NCBI RefSeq assembly: GCF_001658025.2
Contig: NZ_CP014007.2
Location: forward strand, 806,001-870,000
DNA from: Kosakonia oryzae
Lineage (GTDB): Bacteria > Pseudomonadota > Gammaproteobacteria > Enterobacterales > Enterobacteriaceae
Length of the DNA: 64,000 nt
Reading direction: 5' to 3'
The translations under genes were made by a program, and so were the position numbers. Below the pieces are notes generated by a model. The model worked only from the letters and a program-made list of their open reading frames with translations, searched no databases and was not told where the DNA came from. Below, one piece after another: positions 28,948 through 38,710 of this stretch. Within the stretch, counting starts at the first letter, position 1. Every line of letters begins with the position of its first letter.

Positions 28948-29688
28948 GTGAAATTTAAAGTGATGGCCCTGGCGGCGGCAGTCGGTTTTAGCGCAATGGC
29001 AGTACAGGCAAACGAATTGCCTGACGGCCCGCATATTGTCACCTCAGGCACGGCAAGCGTGGATGCAACTCCGGATATCGCCACGCTGGCGATCGAAGTG
29101 AACGTCGCCGCTAAAGACGCCGCATCAGCGAAAAAACAGGCCGATGACCGCGTTGCGCAATACCTGAGTTTCCTTGAGCAAAATGGTATCGCCAGAAAAG
29201 ACATTAATTCCGCAAACTTACGCACCCAGCCAGATTACGACTACCAGAACGGCAAAAGCATCCTGAAAGGTTATCGCGCTGTGCGTACGGTTGAAGTGAC
29301 ATTGCGCGAGCTGGATAAACTTAACTCACTGCTGGATGGCGCGCTGAAAGCGGGTCTGAATGAGATTCGCTCCGTGTCGTTGGGTGTTGCGCAAGCGGAG
29401 TCCTTCAAAGATAAAGCGCGCAAAGCGGCGATTGATGATGCGACCCGTCAGGCGCAGCAGCTGGCAGCCGGTTTTAATGCCAAACTCGGCCCGGTTTACA
29501 GCATTCGCTACCATGTTTCTAATTATCAGCCCAGCCCAATGGTGCGGATGATGAAAGCGGATGCCGCGCCGGTTTCCGCACAGGAAACCTACGAGCAGCC
29601 GACGATTCAGTTTGACGATCAGGTTGATGTGGTGTTCCAGCTTGAGCCAGCTCAGGCTGAACAGCCGGCAGCAACCGCGGCGAAGTAA
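28948..29688 (+). CDS. yggE: YggE, periplasmic SIMPL-domain protein
   Basis: SIMPL (DUF541) protein of 246 residues with signal peptide MKFKVMALAAAVGFSAMAVQA. The N-terminal segment VTSGTASVDATPDIATLAIE and the RAVRTVEVTLRELDKLNSLL block are typical. It starts with GTG preceded by a strong GGAGGAG site. In E. coli it is linked to lower oxidative stress, with no known enzymatic activity. Confidence 0.92.
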   Translation: MKFKVMALAAAVGFSAMAVQANELPDGPHIVTSGTASVDATPDIATLAIEVNVAAKDAASAKKQADDRVAQYLSFLEQNGIARKDINSANLRTQPDYDYQNGKSILKGYRAVRTVEVTLRELDKLNSLLDGALKAGLNEIRSVSLGVAQAESFKDKARKAAIDDATRQAQQLAAGFNAKLGPVYSIRYHVSNYQPSPMVRMMKADAAPVSAQETYEQPTIQFDDQVDVVFQLEPAQAEQPAATAAK

Positions 29689-29697
29689 GTTGTTCGT

Positions 29698-29719
29698 CCT
29701 CTCCCCGGTCGGGGAGAGG
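29698..29719. repeat. C/G-rich palindrome after yggE
   Basis: CCTCTCCCC and GGGGAGAGG form a perfect 9-bp stem with a 4-nt loop between the convergent yggE and argP genes. Similar palindromes follow serA and ubiI. It lacks a strong T tract. Confidence 0.6.
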
Positions 29720-29727
29720 TTCTCTGA

Positions 29728-30621
29728 TCAATCCTGCCTTAATACCCGGTGTCCATACTCCAGCAGCGCATCCGTCACGTTGCGCATCATCCGGCTTTCC
29801 GGCGCAAAACGGTGCCAGTAGAGCATACGGCGCTGTAACAGGCCTGGCGTCAGATCGATCAAATCGCCGCTCTTCAACTCTTTTTCGATTTGCAGGTGCG
29901 GGATCATACAGCAGGTCGTGCCCTGGCGCGCCAGTTGCACAAACGCTTCTGATGAATTCACGATATGGCAGGGCACGCTGCCCGGCGGTAAATCGAAATA
30001 CTGCTGCAAAAATGCCTGATGCATATCATCCAGATGGTCGAACGCCACCGCCGGGGCTTTCAGCAGCGCTGAGCGGGTTACGCCATTAGGAAAGTAGCGT
30101 TCGGCGAATTCTTTGGAACCGACAAACAGGTAATCCAGTGCGCCAAGTTGATCGACAAGGCAGCTCGGCAGCGCCTGCGGCTGAATACTGACCGCGCCAA
30201 CCACCTCACCACGACGCAGTCGCTCCTGGGTGCGGGTTTCATCCTCAACCTGCAAGTTCAACCGGATGGGGGAATCCACCAGCACCGGGGCCAGCGCAGG
30301 CAGCAGCCAGGTTGCCAGGCTGTCGGCGTTGACCGCCAGCGACAACAGCAGCGGCGTCGAACCCGTTTGCTCATCGCCCAGCCACTCCTCTTCCAGCAGC
30401 TCAACCTGACGCAATAGCGCCAGCAGTTTTTGCCCTTGTTCGGTGGGGCGCGGCGGAACAGTACGTACCAGCAATGGCTGGCCGAACATGTTTTCGAGCT
30501 GTTTTATGCGCTGCGACACGGCGGACTGAGTAATACACAGTTTTTGCGCGGCGCGCTCAAACCCACGCTCACGAATGACCGCATCAAGCGCCTGTAAGGT
30601 TCTGTAGTCCGGACGTTTCAT
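29728..30621 (-). CDS. argP: ArgP (IciA), LysR-type regulator
   Basis: LysR regulator of 297 residues. The N-terminal helix-turn-helix is at about residues 18-37 ([20 protein letters not shown]), followed by the [13 protein letters not shown] linker. The C-terminal part is the effector-binding domain. E. coli ArgP responds to lysine and arginine and activates argO and several lysine-pathway genes. It is divergent from rpiA, with 164 bp between the start codons. Confidence 0.96.
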   Translation of the reverse strand: MKRPDYRTLQALDAVIRERGFERAAQKLCITQSAVSQRIKQLENMFGQPLLVRTVPPRPTEQGQKLLALLRQVELLEEEWLGDEQTGSTPLLLSLAVNADSLATWLLPALAPVLVDSPIRLNLQVEDETRTQERLRRGEVVGAVSIQPQALPSCLVDQLGALDYLFVGSKEFAERYFPNGVTRSALLKAPAVAFDHLDDMHQAFLQQYFDLPPGSVPCHIVNSSEAFVQLARQGTTCCMIPHLQIEKELKSGDLIDLTPGLLQRRMLYWHRFAPESRMMRNVTDALLEYGHRVLRQD

Positions 30622-30706
30622 TGCTCGGCCAATCTCCTGAAAAATGATTACTCAGCACTATGACATAAATTTTTATTAGAATCAGACGAAATTGGACGTC
30701 GCGTAA

Positions 30707-30722
30707 TGTGACACTGGTCACA
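30707..30722. promoter_or_regulatory. Strong CRP-consensus site upstream of rpiA
   Basis: TGTGACACTGGTCACA has both CRP half sites perfect (TGTGA-N6-TCACA). It is centred about 32 nt before a TATAAT at 30747-30752, close to the class II activator position for rpiA. It is also within reach of the divergent argP promoter. Confidence 0.75.
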
Positions 30723-30746
30723 GGGACATTTAGGGGAAGGGTGGTC

Positions 30747-30752
30747 TATAAT
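30747..30752 (+). promoter_or_regulatory. -10 hexamer of rpiA promoter
   Basis: A perfect TATAAT stands 33 nt before the rpiA start. A GGGACA sequence 18 nt upstream is a plausible -35. Confidence 0.6.
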
Positions 30753-30785
30753 GCGCCTGAAATTTCACACCACAGGCGAACGACC

Positions 30786-31445
30786 ATGACGCAGGATGAA
30801 CTCAAAAAAGCAGTGGGCTGGGCAGCACTCAAGTATGTTGAGCCCGGAACCATTGTCGGTGTAGGCACTGGCTCCACTGCGGCGCACTTTATTGATGCGC
30901 TCGGCACGATGAAAGGCCAGATCGAAGGTGCGGTTTCCAGTTCGGATGCCTCCACCGCGAAACTGAAAAGCCTTGGCATTACCGTGTTCGATCTCAACGA
31001 AGTGGATAAATTGGGTATCTACGTTGATGGCGCGGACGAAATCAACGGCCAGATGCAGATGATCAAAGGCGGCGGCGCAGCGCTGACGCGTGAGAAAATT
31101 ATCGCCTCGGTAGCGGATAAATTTATCTGTATCGCTGATGCATCCAAGCAGGTTGATATCCTGGGGAAATTCCCGCTGCCGGTGGAGGTTATCCCAATGG
31201 CTCGCAGCGCCGTTGCGCGTCAACTGGTGAAGCTGGGCGGTCGTCCGGAATATCGTCAGAACGTTGTCACCGATAACGGCAACGTGATCCTCGACGTTTA
31301 TGGGATGGAGATCATCGATCCGATTGCGCTGGAAAACAGCATCAATAGCATCCCGGGCGTAGTCACTGTAGGGTTATTCGCCAATCGTGGCGCGGATGTG
31401 GCGCTGATCGGCACCGCCGACGGTGTGAAAACCATCATAAAATGA
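30786..31445 (+). CDS. rpiA: Ribose-5-phosphate isomerase A
   Basis: A 219-residue isomerase interconverting ribose 5-phosphate and ribulose 5-phosphate in the pentose phosphate pathway. Motifs are [15 protein letters not shown], the catalytic-region [20 protein letters not shown] and [11 protein letters not shown]. The ATG at 30786 gives the E. coli length and the [15 protein letters not shown] start. Confidence 0.97.
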   Translation: MTQDELKKAVGWAALKYVEPGTIVGVGTGSTAAHFIDALGTMKGQIEGAVSSSDASTAKLKSLGITVFDLNEVDKLGIYVDGADEINGQMQMIKGGGAALTREKIIASVADKFICIADASKQVDILGKFPLPVEVIPMARSAVARQLVKLGGRPEYRQNVVTDNGNVILDVYGMEIIDPIALENSINSIPGVVTVGLFANRGADVALIGTADGVKTIIK

Positions 31446-31451
31446 TCTGAC

Positions 31452-31473
31452 GGGGAGGCGCTCGCCTCCCTGT
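31452..31473. terminator. Hairpin after rpiA
   Basis: GGGAGGCG and CGCCTCCC form a perfect 8-bp stem with a 2-nt gap just after the rpiA stop. The following bases are A-rich, not T-rich, so it may act in RNA stability or Rho-dependent 3-prime end formation. Confidence 0.45.
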
Positions 31474-31712
31474 AAAAAAACGCGATCGGTAAATTTGGTG
31501 ATATCTGTCACATTTATCCGCTGGCTATGCACTACCTGCCATCATTCCTCGCTTTAACAGCATTTTTATCTGCCATTTCCCGCTGGATGACATTTCTTCA
31601 GAGTGCGCACGCAAACGTTCATATTGCTGCAATAGTTTTTTTTGATATGTTGACTGAAGAAAATTGCATTTCGCACAACATCACAGTCAAGACAAAAAAC
31701 AGGGTCGGGTAA

Positions 31713-32945
31713 ATGGCAAAGGTATCACTGGAGAAAGACAAGATTAAATTTCTGCTCGTCGAAGGAGTGCACCAGAAAGCGCTGGATAGCCTCCGTGCGG
31801 CGGGTTATACCAACATTGAATTCCACAAAGGTGCGCTGGACACCGAGCAGCTTAAAGAGTCCATCCGTGATGCCCACTTTATCGGCCTGCGATCCCGTAC
31901 TCAACTGACTGAAGATGTTATCGCGGCGGCGGAAAAATTAGTCGCTGTGGGCTGTTTCTGTATTGGTACTAACCAGGTGAATCTGGACGCGGCCGCAAAG
32001 CGTGGCATTCCGGTGTTTAATGCGCCGTTCTCCAACACCCGTTCCGTGGCGGAACTGGTTATTGGCGAACTGTTGCTGTTGATGCGTGGTATTCCTGAAG
32101 CGAACGCGAAAGCGCACCGTGGTGTCTGGAACAAACTCGCAGTCGGTTCCTACGAAGCGCGCGGTAAAAAACTCGGCATTATCGGCTATGGTCATATCGG
32201 TACGCAGTTGGGCATTCTGGCTGAATCGCTGGGGATGCACGTCTTCTTTTATGATATCGAAAGTAAGCTGCCGCTGGGCAACGCCACGCAGGTACAACAT
32301 CTTTCCGATCTGCTGAACATGAGCGATGTGGTGAGCCTGCATGTGCCGGAAACCCCGTCAACCAAAGATATGATTGGCGTTGAAGAGCTGAAATTGATGA
32401 AGCCTGGCGCGCTGCTGATCAACGCTTCTCGCGGCACGGTGGTCGATATTCCGGCGCTATGCGATGCGCTGAAAAGCAAACATCTGGCCGGTGCGGCAAT
32501 TGACGTCTTCCCGACGGAACCCGCCACCAACAGCGATCCGTTTGATTCCCCGCTGTGCGAATTTGACAACGTGTTGCTGACGCCGCACATCGGCGGTTCA
32601 ACGCAAGAAGCGCAGGAAAATATCGGTCTTGAAGTAGCCGGTAAACTGATTAAATATTCTGACAACGGTTCTACGCTGTCGGCGGTTAACTTCCCGGAAG
32701 TTTCTTTGCCGATGCACGGTGGCCGTCGCTTGCTGCACATCCACGAAAACCGTCCTGGCGTGCTGACTGCACTCAACCAAATCTTCGCCAGCCAGAATAT
32801 CAACATCGCGGCGCAGTACCTGCAAACAACGCCGTATATGGGTTATGTCGTGGTTGATATCGAAGCGGATGAAGACGTCGCGCAGAAAGCGTTGCAGAGC
32901 ATGAAAGCGATTCCTGGAACGATTCGCGCCCGTCTGCTGTTCTGA
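31713..32945 (+). CDS. serA: D-3-phosphoglycerate dehydrogenase
   Basis: First enzyme of serine synthesis, 410 residues as in E. coli. The NAD-binding motif is LGIIGYGHIGTQLGILAES. Catalytic Arg/Glu/His segments include NASRGTVVDIPAL and LTPHIGGSTQEAQENIG. The C-terminal ACT domain (ENRPGVLTALNQIFASQNIN) binds serine for feedback inhibition. The upstream 270 bp carry no gene and presumably hold the promoter. Confidence 0.98.
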   Translation: MAKVSLEKDKIKFLLVEGVHQKALDSLRAAGYTNIEFHKGALDTEQLKESIRDAHFIGLRSRTQLTEDVIAAAEKLVAVGCFCIGTNQVNLDAAAKRGIPVFNAPFSNTRSVAELVIGELLLLMRGIPEANAKAHRGVWNKLAVGSYEARGKKLGIIGYGHIGTQLGILAESLGMHVFFYDIESKLPLGNATQVQHLSDLLNMSDVVSLHVPETPSTKDMIGVEELKLMKPGALLINASRGTVVDIPALCDALKSKHLAGAAIDVFPTEPATNSDPFDSPLCEFDNVLLTPHIGGSTQEAQENIGLEVAGKLIKYSDNGSTLSAVNFPEVSLPMHGGRRLLHIHENRPGVLTALNQIFASQNINIAAQYLQTTPYMGYVVVDIEADEDVAQKALQSMKAIPGTIRARLLF

Positions 32946-32956
32946 TAAGTATTGTG

Positions 32957-32986
32957 GTTTCCTCTCCCGCAGGGGAGGGGAAACCT
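32957..32986. terminator. Long perfect hairpin between convergent serA and fau
   Basis: GGTTTCCTCTCCC pairs with GGGAGGGGAAACC through 13 base pairs (one G-T) around a 4-nt loop. It occupies almost the whole gap between the two stop codons. No T tract follows on either strand. It resembles the palindromes after yggE and ubiI. Confidence 0.65.
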
Positions 32987-32987
32987 G

Positions 32988-33584
32988 CTACCACTCCCAC
33001 ACTTTTGATGGCGTGATTACCGCAGGCAGCGGAATATCCCACTCTTCCACCGGCAGAGCCTGAACGCCCTGACAGTCATGCGCGTAGCCCACGGGCTGTA
33101 AGTTGTAAGTGCGCCAGTTTTGCAGTGTGCGATCGTAAAAACCTCCGCCCATACCTAAACGTTGGCCCTGTTCGTCGAACGCCACCAGCGGCGTAATCAG
33201 CACATCAAGCTGATTAAGCGGCAGGACATCGCGCACGTCCAGTTTCGGTTCATGAATCTTCAGGCGATTGATCACCAGTTCACTGTGCGGGTGGTAATGC
33301 AGAAAGAGCAGATTGCCCGGGCTAAACGGGTGGAGCACCGGCAGGTAAACCCGTTTTCCGCTGCGCCAGAGCTGTTCAATCAACGGTTGAGTATCCAGTT
33401 CACCGTCGAAAGAGAGAAACAATGCCACAGTATGCGCCATCACGACGGGTGGATACGCCATCATGCGCGCGGCTGCCTGCTGGGCAAAATGCGCCTGTTG
33501 CTCGCTGCTTAGCGCACGCCTGCGCTGGCGGATAAGTTTGCGGATTTCTTGTCGTGAAGAGGGAAAATCAGGAAGTTGCGTCAT
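32988..33584 (-). CDS. fau: 5-formyltetrahydrofolate cyclo-ligase (YgfA)
   Basis: A 198-residue cyclo-ligase that converts 5-formyl-THF to 5,10-methenyl-THF using ATP. The family motif FDEQGQRLGMGGGFYDRTL is present. The ATG at 33584 (MTQLPDFPSSRQEIRKLIRQ) starts 20 nt after the 3-prime end of 6S RNA, the usual ssrS-ygfA arrangement. The longer upstream frame runs through 6S RNA and is rejected as coding. Confidence 0.95.
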   Translation of the reverse strand: MTQLPDFPSSRQEIRKLIRQRRRALSSEQQAHFAQQAAARMMAYPPVVMAHTVALFLSFDGELDTQPLIEQLWRSGKRVYLPVLHPFSPGNLLFLHYHPHSELVINRLKIHEPKLDVRDVLPLNQLDVLITPLVAFDEQGQRLGMGGGFYDRTLQNWRTYNLQPVGYAHDCQGVQALPVEEWDIPLPAVITPSKVWEW

Positions 33585-33604
33585 GGTTTTGGGTAGAAAA
33601 AGAA

Positions 33605-33789
33605 GGGAATCTCCGAGATGCCGCCGCAGGCTGTAACCCTTGAACCCTTGGTTCAAGGTGAATGCGTCGTCATGATTTTAAGGCTTCTCGGACGGACCGA
33701 GCATGCTCACCAACCATGGATCGCCACATTCTTGTGGTATGAAATATCGGCTCAGGGGACTGGCCCGCTTGCAAACATCTCAGAGAAAT
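33605..33789 (-). ncRNA. ssrS: 6S RNA
   Basis: About 185 nt on the minus strand match E. coli 6S RNA as I know it. The 5-prime end is ATTTCTCTGAGATGTTTGC, the central region includes GAGCCGATATTTCATACCAC, and the 3-prime end is CATCTCGGAGATTCCC. The ends can pair to form the closing stem. 6S RNA mimics an open promoter and binds sigma-70 RNA polymerase in stationary phase. It is followed by fau in a likely dicistronic transcript. Confidence 0.96.
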
Positions 33790-33830
33790 TTTGTCTTCAC
33801 GATCACTCTACCACAGTTGATCCTGAAGTG

Positions 33831-34160
33831 TTATTCAAACTTAGGCCCCGGCCTGTCTGTTATGCGACCCTGATCAAGCAATGCCTGTTCGATGGTCTGC
33901 TGTAACATTCGGATACGCTGTTCCATGTTGGCTGCGTACTCACGGGTTTTTGCCTTTTCCTGAGCCAGCTCGTAGCTGATGTTCAACGCGGCGATAAACA
34001 CCAACTGCTCAGTATTTGTGACTCTAGTGCGAACTTTCAGATCTTGCAACCGCTGATTCAGATCCTCCGCAGCCTGGTTAAGAGCATCCCTCTGTTCAGG
34101 CGGGCAGTTCACTCGCAGTGAACGACCAAAAATTTGGATATCGACGGGTTGTGCAGACAT
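33831..34160 (-). CDS. zapA: ZapA, FtsZ-associated cell division protein
   Basis: A 109-residue protein matching E. coli ZapA. It has an N-terminal globular FtsZ-binding part ([20 protein letters not shown]) and a C-terminal coiled coil ([20 protein letters not shown]). ZapA bundles FtsZ filaments at the division site together with ZapB. The start is chosen from the conserved N-terminus; the open frame extends upstream without homology. It is divergent from ygfB. Confidence 0.96.
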   Translation of the reverse strand: MSAQPVDIQIFGRSLRVNCPPEQRDALNQAAEDLNQRLQDLKVRTRVTNTEQLVFIAALNISYELAQEKAKTREYAANMEQRIRMLQQTIEQALLDQGRITDRPGPKFE

Positions 34161-34387
34161 GCCACCTTCCTGCTGTTTGACTGCGCTCTGCCTTCGCATC
34201 CGAGTCCTGGGCTGCGAAGGGGCGACACTATAAGCTAGCCTGGTGAGCACTTTCAAGTTTTTTGCGTCTATACCTTAATGACTGATGTCGCATGCAATGG
34301 CATGTAACGTGAAGCATCACGGGTATATCACCAGGGGCCAAAGTGGTAGCATATCATGAATATTCCCACCAACGACGACGAATGCGT

Positions 34388-34966
34388 ATGTCTATACAGA
34401 ACGAAATACCTGGTTACAACGATGTAGGCCAGTTGCTCAACCAACAGGGCGTGGGGCTGCTTCCTGCTGAAATGCATGGGCTTATCGCAGGGATGATCTG
34501 CGGTGGCAACGATGACAGCTCCTGGCAGCCGCTGCTGCATGATTTAACTAACGACGGGCTGGCTTTTGGTCATGAGTTGGCACAGGCACTGCGGGCAATG
34601 CATGCGGCAACCAGCGATTCACTGGAAGACGACGGCTTTCTGTTCCAACTCTATTTGCCGGAGGGCGATGACGTCAGCGTTTTCGACCGAGCCGATGCGC
34701 TCGCCGGCTGGGTAAACCATTTCCTGCTTGGGTTAGGCGTCACGCAGCCGAAGCTCGACAAAGTGACTGGCGAAACCGGCGAAGCGATTGACGATTTGCG
34801 TAACATCGCGCAACTGGGTTATGACGAAGAAGAAGATCAGGAAGAGCTGGAAATGTCGCTTGAAGAGATCATCGAATACGTCCGCGTCGCTGCGCTGCTA
34901 TGCCACGACACGTTCACGCACCCGCAGCCGACCGCGCCAGAAGTGCGTAAGCCGACGTTACATTAA
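34388..34966 (+). CDS. ygfB: YgfB, UPF0149 family protein
   Basis: A 192-residue acidic alpha-helical protein of the UPF0149/YecA-like family. The N-terminal block [23 protein letters not shown] and the C-terminal [20 protein letters not shown] stretch are conserved. The function in enterobacteria is unknown; the Pseudomonas homologue modulates ampDh3 expression. It is first in the ygfB-pepP-ubiH-ubiI operon and ends 24 nt before pepP. Confidence 0.95.
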   Translation: MSIQNEIPGYNDVGQLLNQQGVGLLPAEMHGLIAGMICGGNDDSSWQPLLHDLTNDGLAFGHELAQALRAMHAATSDSLEDDGFLFQLYLPEGDDVSVFDRADALAGWVNHFLLGLGVTQPKLDKVTGETGEAIDDLRNIAQLGYDEEEDQEELEMSLEEIIEYVRVAALLCHDTFTHPQPTAPEVRKPTLH

Positions 34967-34990
34967 TTCGTCTTGTAGGAAGGAGGTGTC

Positions 34991-36304
34991 ATGACACAGC
35001 TTGAGTTTCTCCGTCGTCGCCAGACATTGCTGGCGCAGATGGTTCCGGGTAGCGCGGCGTTGATCTTTGCCGCACCGGAAGCGACCCGCAGCGCAGACAG
35101 TGAATACCCGTATCGTCAAAACAGCGATTTCTGGTATTTCACCGGTTTTAACGAACCCGAAGCGGTGCTGGTGCTGATAAAGAGCGATGACACCCACAAC
35201 CATAGCGTGCTGTTCAACCGCGTGCGTGATAAAACCGCCGAGATCTGGTTTGGCCGCCGTCTTGGTCAGGAAGCCGCGCCAGCGAAGCTGGGCGTCGACC
35301 GTGCGCTGGCGTTCCCGGAAATCAACACGCACCTTTACCAGTTGCTCAATGGCCTCGACGCGGTTTATCACGCGCAGGGTGAATATGAGTATGCGGATAA
35401 TATCCTGTTCACTGCGCTGGAGAAGCTGCGCAAAGGCGCGCGGCAGAATCTGACAGCGCCTGCCACGCTGACTGACTGGCGTCCGATCGTCCACGAGATG
35501 CGTCTGTTTAAATCGGCCGAAGAGATCGAAGTGATGCGTCGCGCCGGGGAGATCTCCGCGCTGGCGCATACCCGCGCCATGCAGGTTTGCCGTCCAGGAA
35601 TGTTTGAATATCAGCTTGAAGGTGAAATTCAGCATGAATTTAACCGCCACGGCGCGCGTTTCCCGTCCTATAACACCATTGTCGGTTCGGGGGAGAACGG
35701 CTGCATCCTGCATTACACTGAAAATGAAAGCCAGATGCGTGACGGCGATTTAGTGCTGATTGATGCTGGCTGTGAATATATGGGATACGCCGGGGATATT
35801 ACCCGCACCTTCCCGGTAAACGGCAAATTCAGCCCGGCACAGCGTGAAATTTATGACATTGTGCTGGCATCGCTGGAACGTGCGCTAGAACTATTCCGTC
35901 CGGGAACCTCCATTCAGACCGTCACCGGCGAAGTGGTGCGCATTATGATCACAGGTCTGGCAAAGCTTGGCATTCTGCAGGGCGATATCGATGAATTGAT
36001 CGCAAAAAATGCCCACCGCCCATTCTTTATGCACGGGTTAAGCCACTGGCTGGGGCTGGATGTTCATGACGTTGGCGTTTACGGTCAGGATCGTTCGCGC
36101 GAGCTGGCACCTGGCATGGTGTTGACCGTTGAGCCGGGCCTCTATATTTCCCCGGATGCAGATGTTCCCGAGCAGTATCGCGGCATTGGCATCCGCGTCG
36201 AAGATGACATCGTTATTACCGAAGAGGGTAACGAGAATCTCACCGCCAGCGTGGTTAAAAAGGCGGATGATATTGAAGCACTGATGGCGGCGAGCCGTTC
36301 ATGA
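34991..36304 (+). CDS. pepP: Xaa-Pro aminopeptidase (aminopeptidase P)
   Basis: A 437-residue manganese peptidase of the pita-bread fold that removes N-terminal residues before proline. Metal ligands are visible in LVLIDAGCEYMGYAGDITR, HGLSHWLGLDVHD, VLTVEPGLYI and GIGIRVEDDIVIT. It starts after an AGGAGG site and its stop overlaps the ubiH start as ATGA. Confidence 0.97.
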   Translation: MTQLEFLRRRQTLLAQMVPGSAALIFAAPEATRSADSEYPYRQNSDFWYFTGFNEPEAVLVLIKSDDTHNHSVLFNRVRDKTAEIWFGRRLGQEAAPAKLGVDRALAFPEINTHLYQLLNGLDAVYHAQGEYEYADNILFTALEKLRKGARQNLTAPATLTDWRPIVHEMRLFKSAEEIEVMRRAGEISALAHTRAMQVCRPGMFEYQLEGEIQHEFNRHGARFPSYNTIVGSGENGCILHYTENESQMRDGDLVLIDAGCEYMGYAGDITRTFPVNGKFSPAQREIYDIVLASLERALELFRPGTSIQTVTGEVVRIMITGLAKLGILQGDIDELIAKNAHRPFFMHGLSHWLGLDVHDVGVYGQDRSRELAPGMVLTVEPGLYISPDADVPEQYRGIGIRVEDDIVITEEGNENLTASVVKKADDIEALMAASRS

Positions 36305-37479
36305 GCGTGATTATTGTTGGCGGCGGCATGGCCGGTGCGACGCTCGCGCTGGTCATTTCACATCTGACGCAGGGAAAATTACCGGTTCACCTGGTGGAGG
36401 CGATAGCGCCGGGTTCTCACCATCATCCTGGTTTTGATGCCCGTGCCATTGCGCTGGCGGCAGGCACGTGCCAGCAGCTTGCGCGCGTCGGGATCTGGCA
36501 GGCGATAGCCCGTTGTGCAACGCCCATTTCGACCGTTCATGTCAGCGATCGTGGTCACGCCGGTTTTGTCACGCTGGATGCACAGGATTATCACCTTGAG
36601 GCGCTGGGCCAGGTGGTTGAACTGCATGATATCGGCCAGCGGCTCTTTACCTTGCTGCAAAATGCGCCGGGCGTGACGCTACATTGCCCCGATCGGGTCA
36701 GCAATTTGACCCGTAATGAGCACCAAGTATCGGTAACGCTGGAAAGCGGCGAACTGATTAGTGGCCAGTTGCTGGTTGCGGCGGACGGTTCACGTTCGGA
36801 CATGGGCGAGCAACTGGGGATCCTCTGGCAGAAAACCCCCTATCACCAGGCAGCGGTCATTGCCAACGTCACTACCTCTGTTCCGCATCAGGGACGTGCA
36901 TTCGAACGCTTCACCGAGCATGGGCCGCTGGCGATGTTGCCCATGTCGCAGGGGCGTTGTTCACTGGTGTGGTGTCATCCGCTGGAAAAACAGCAGCAGG
37001 TAGCTGGCTGGTCTGACGAACGTTTTTGTCATGAGCTACAAAAGGCTTTCGGCTGGCGCCTGGGGCGAATTGAGCACGCCGGAAAACGCAGCGTTTATCC
37101 CCTGACGCTGACTAACGCGTCGTCGCCGGTTTCTCATCGCGCGGTGCTGGTCGGCAATGCGGCTCAGACGCTGCATCCTATTGCCGGACAAGGGTTTAAC
37201 CTCGGCATGCGCGATGTCATGACGCTGGCGGAAACGTTAGCAGAGGCGTGGGCGGAGCAGAAAGATGTCGGCTGTTATCCGGTGCTGACGCGCTACCGTC
37301 ACCAGCGTCAGGCGGACAAAAGTGCAACCATAGGCGTTACCGACGGGCTGGTGCATCTTTTTGCCAACCGCTGGGCGCCGCTTGTCGTCGGGCGCAATAT
37401 CGGGTTGATGGCGATGGAACTATTTACCCCGGCGCGCGATGTACTGGCGCAGCGCACCCTCGGTTGGGTAGCCCGTTAA
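36301..37479 (+). CDS. ubiH: UbiH, 2-octaprenyl-6-methoxyphenol hydroxylase
   Basis: FAD monooxygenase of 392 residues that hydroxylates an intermediate of ubiquinone synthesis. The dinucleotide-binding motif VGGGMAGATLALVIS starts the protein. The FAD-binding motif HPIAGQGFNLGMRDV lies in the C-terminal half, preceded by RAVLVGNAAQTL. It is translationally coupled to pepP through a 4-nt overlap and followed by ubiI after 15 nt. Confidence 0.96.
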   Translation: MSVIIVGGGMAGATLALVISHLTQGKLPVHLVEAIAPGSHHHPGFDARAIALAAGTCQQLARVGIWQAIARCATPISTVHVSDRGHAGFVTLDAQDYHLEALGQVVELHDIGQRLFTLLQNAPGVTLHCPDRVSNLTRNEHQVSVTLESGELISGQLLVAADGSRSDMGEQLGILWQKTPYHQAAVIANVTTSVPHQGRAFERFTEHGPLAMLPMSQGRCSLVWCHPLEKQQQVAGWSDERFCHELQKAFGWRLGRIEHAGKRSVYPLTLTNASSPVSHRAVLVGNAAQTLHPIAGQGFNLGMRDVMTLAETLAEAWAEQKDVGCYPVLTRYRHQRQADKSATIGVTDGLVHLFANRWAPLVVGRNIGLMAMELFTPARDVLAQRTLGWVAR

Positions 37480-37494
37480 TCAAAGGAGCAAAGA

Positions 37495-38697
37495 GTGCAG
37501 AGTGTTGATGTTGCGATTGTCGGCGGCGGCATGGTAGGTCTGGCGCTGGCTTGCGGGTTGCAGGGGAGCGGTTTACGGGTTGCGGTGCTGGAGCAGAATG
37601 TTCCGCAGCCGCTGGCGGAAGATGCACCACCGGCGCTGCGCGTGTCGGCGATTAACGCCGCCAGCGAAAAACTTTTGACGCATCTTGGCGTGTGGTCAAA
37701 CATCATTGCCCACCGCGCAGGGCGCTATCACGGCATGGAAGTGTGGGACAAAGACAGCTTTGGCCGCATCTCCTTTGACGACCAAAGCATGGGCTATCCT
37801 CACCTTGGCTATATTATTGAAAACGCAGTGATTCATCAGGCGCTGTGGGATAAAGCGCAGCAGTGTCAGGATGTCACCATGATTGCCCCCGCCGAATTAC
37901 AGCAGGTGGCCTGGGGCGAGAACGACGCGTTTCTCACCTTAAAAGATGGCACGATGCTCACGGCCCGGCTGGTGGTCGGGGCGGATGGCGCGAACTCCTG
38001 GTTGCGCAACAAAGCGGATATTCCGCTAACTTACTGGGATTATCACCATCATGCGCTGGTGGCGACCATTCGCACCGAGGAGCCACATCAGGCCGTCGCG
38101 CGGCAGGTGTTCGATAACGATGGCATTCTGGCATTTCTGCCGCTGAACGATCCGCATCTGTGTTCGATCGTCTGGTCGCTGCCGCCGGATCAAGCGAAAA
38201 CGCTACAACAGGCCAGCGATGAGACGTTCAATCAGGCGCTGTGCGTGGCCTTTGATAATCGTCTTGGTCTGTGCAGTGTGGCAAGCGAGCGTCAGGTTTA
38301 TCCGCTTACCGGTCGCTATGCGCGCCACTTCGCCGGTCATCGTCTGGCGCTGGTGGGCGATGCTGCGCATACCATCCATCCACTGGCTGGGCAGGGCGTC
38401 AATCTGGGCTTTATGGATGTTGCGGAATTGATTACCGAGCTGCGCCGTCTGCGCCGCGAAGGCAAAGATATCGGCCAGCATCTCTATCTGCGTCGCTACG
38501 AGCGCAGCCGTAAGCACAGTGCGGCGCTAATGCTGGCGGGAATGCAGGGTTTCCGCGAACTGTTTGCCGGGTCGAACCCGGCGAAGAAGCTGTTGCGTGA
38601 TATTGGTCTGAAACTGGCGGATACCCTTCCAGGGGTAAAAACACAACTGCTGCGCCAGGCGCTCGGCCTGAATGACCTTCCGGAGTGGTTGCGTTAA
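37495..38697 (+). CDS. ubiI: UbiI (VisC), ubiquinone C5-hydroxylase
   Basis: A 400-residue FAD monooxygenase, paralogous to UbiH, that performs C5 hydroxylation in ubiquinone synthesis. Motifs are IVGGGMVGLALACGL, LVVGADGANSWLRN and LVGDAAHTIHPLAGQGVNLG. It begins with GTG at 37495 after an AAAGGAG site and ends the ygfB-pepP-ubiH-ubiI operon. Confidence 0.96.
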   Translation: MQSVDVAIVGGGMVGLALACGLQGSGLRVAVLEQNVPQPLAEDAPPALRVSAINAASEKLLTHLGVWSNIIAHRAGRYHGMEVWDKDSFGRISFDDQSMGYPHLGYIIENAVIHQALWDKAQQCQDVTMIAPAELQQVAWGENDAFLTLKDGTMLTARLVVGADGANSWLRNKADIPLTYWDYHHHALVATIRTEEPHQAVARQVFDNDGILAFLPLNDPHLCSIVWSLPPDQAKTLQQASDETFNQALCVAFDNRLGLCSVASERQVYPLTGRYARHFAGHRLALVGDAAHTIHPLAGQGVNLGFMDVAELITELRRLRREGKDIGQHLYLRRYERSRKHSAALMLAGMQGFRELFAGSNPAKKLLRDIGLKLADTLPGVKTQLLRQALGLNDLPEWLR

Positions 38698-38710
38698 CCC
38701 CATCACATTT

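Noticed and set aside
31527-31712. Frame of 61 codons ending directly at the serA start codon
   Set aside because: It lies in the AT-rich serA promoter region, has no ribosome-binding site and looks like chance.
32946-32987. Possible Sib/Ibs antisense RNA unit between serA and fau, as found near here in E. coli
   Set aside because: The gap is only 42 nt and is filled by a hairpin, so no Sib RNA can be present.
33585-33656. Upstream extension of the fau reading frame
   Set aside because: It runs into 6S RNA; the conserved protein start is at 33584.
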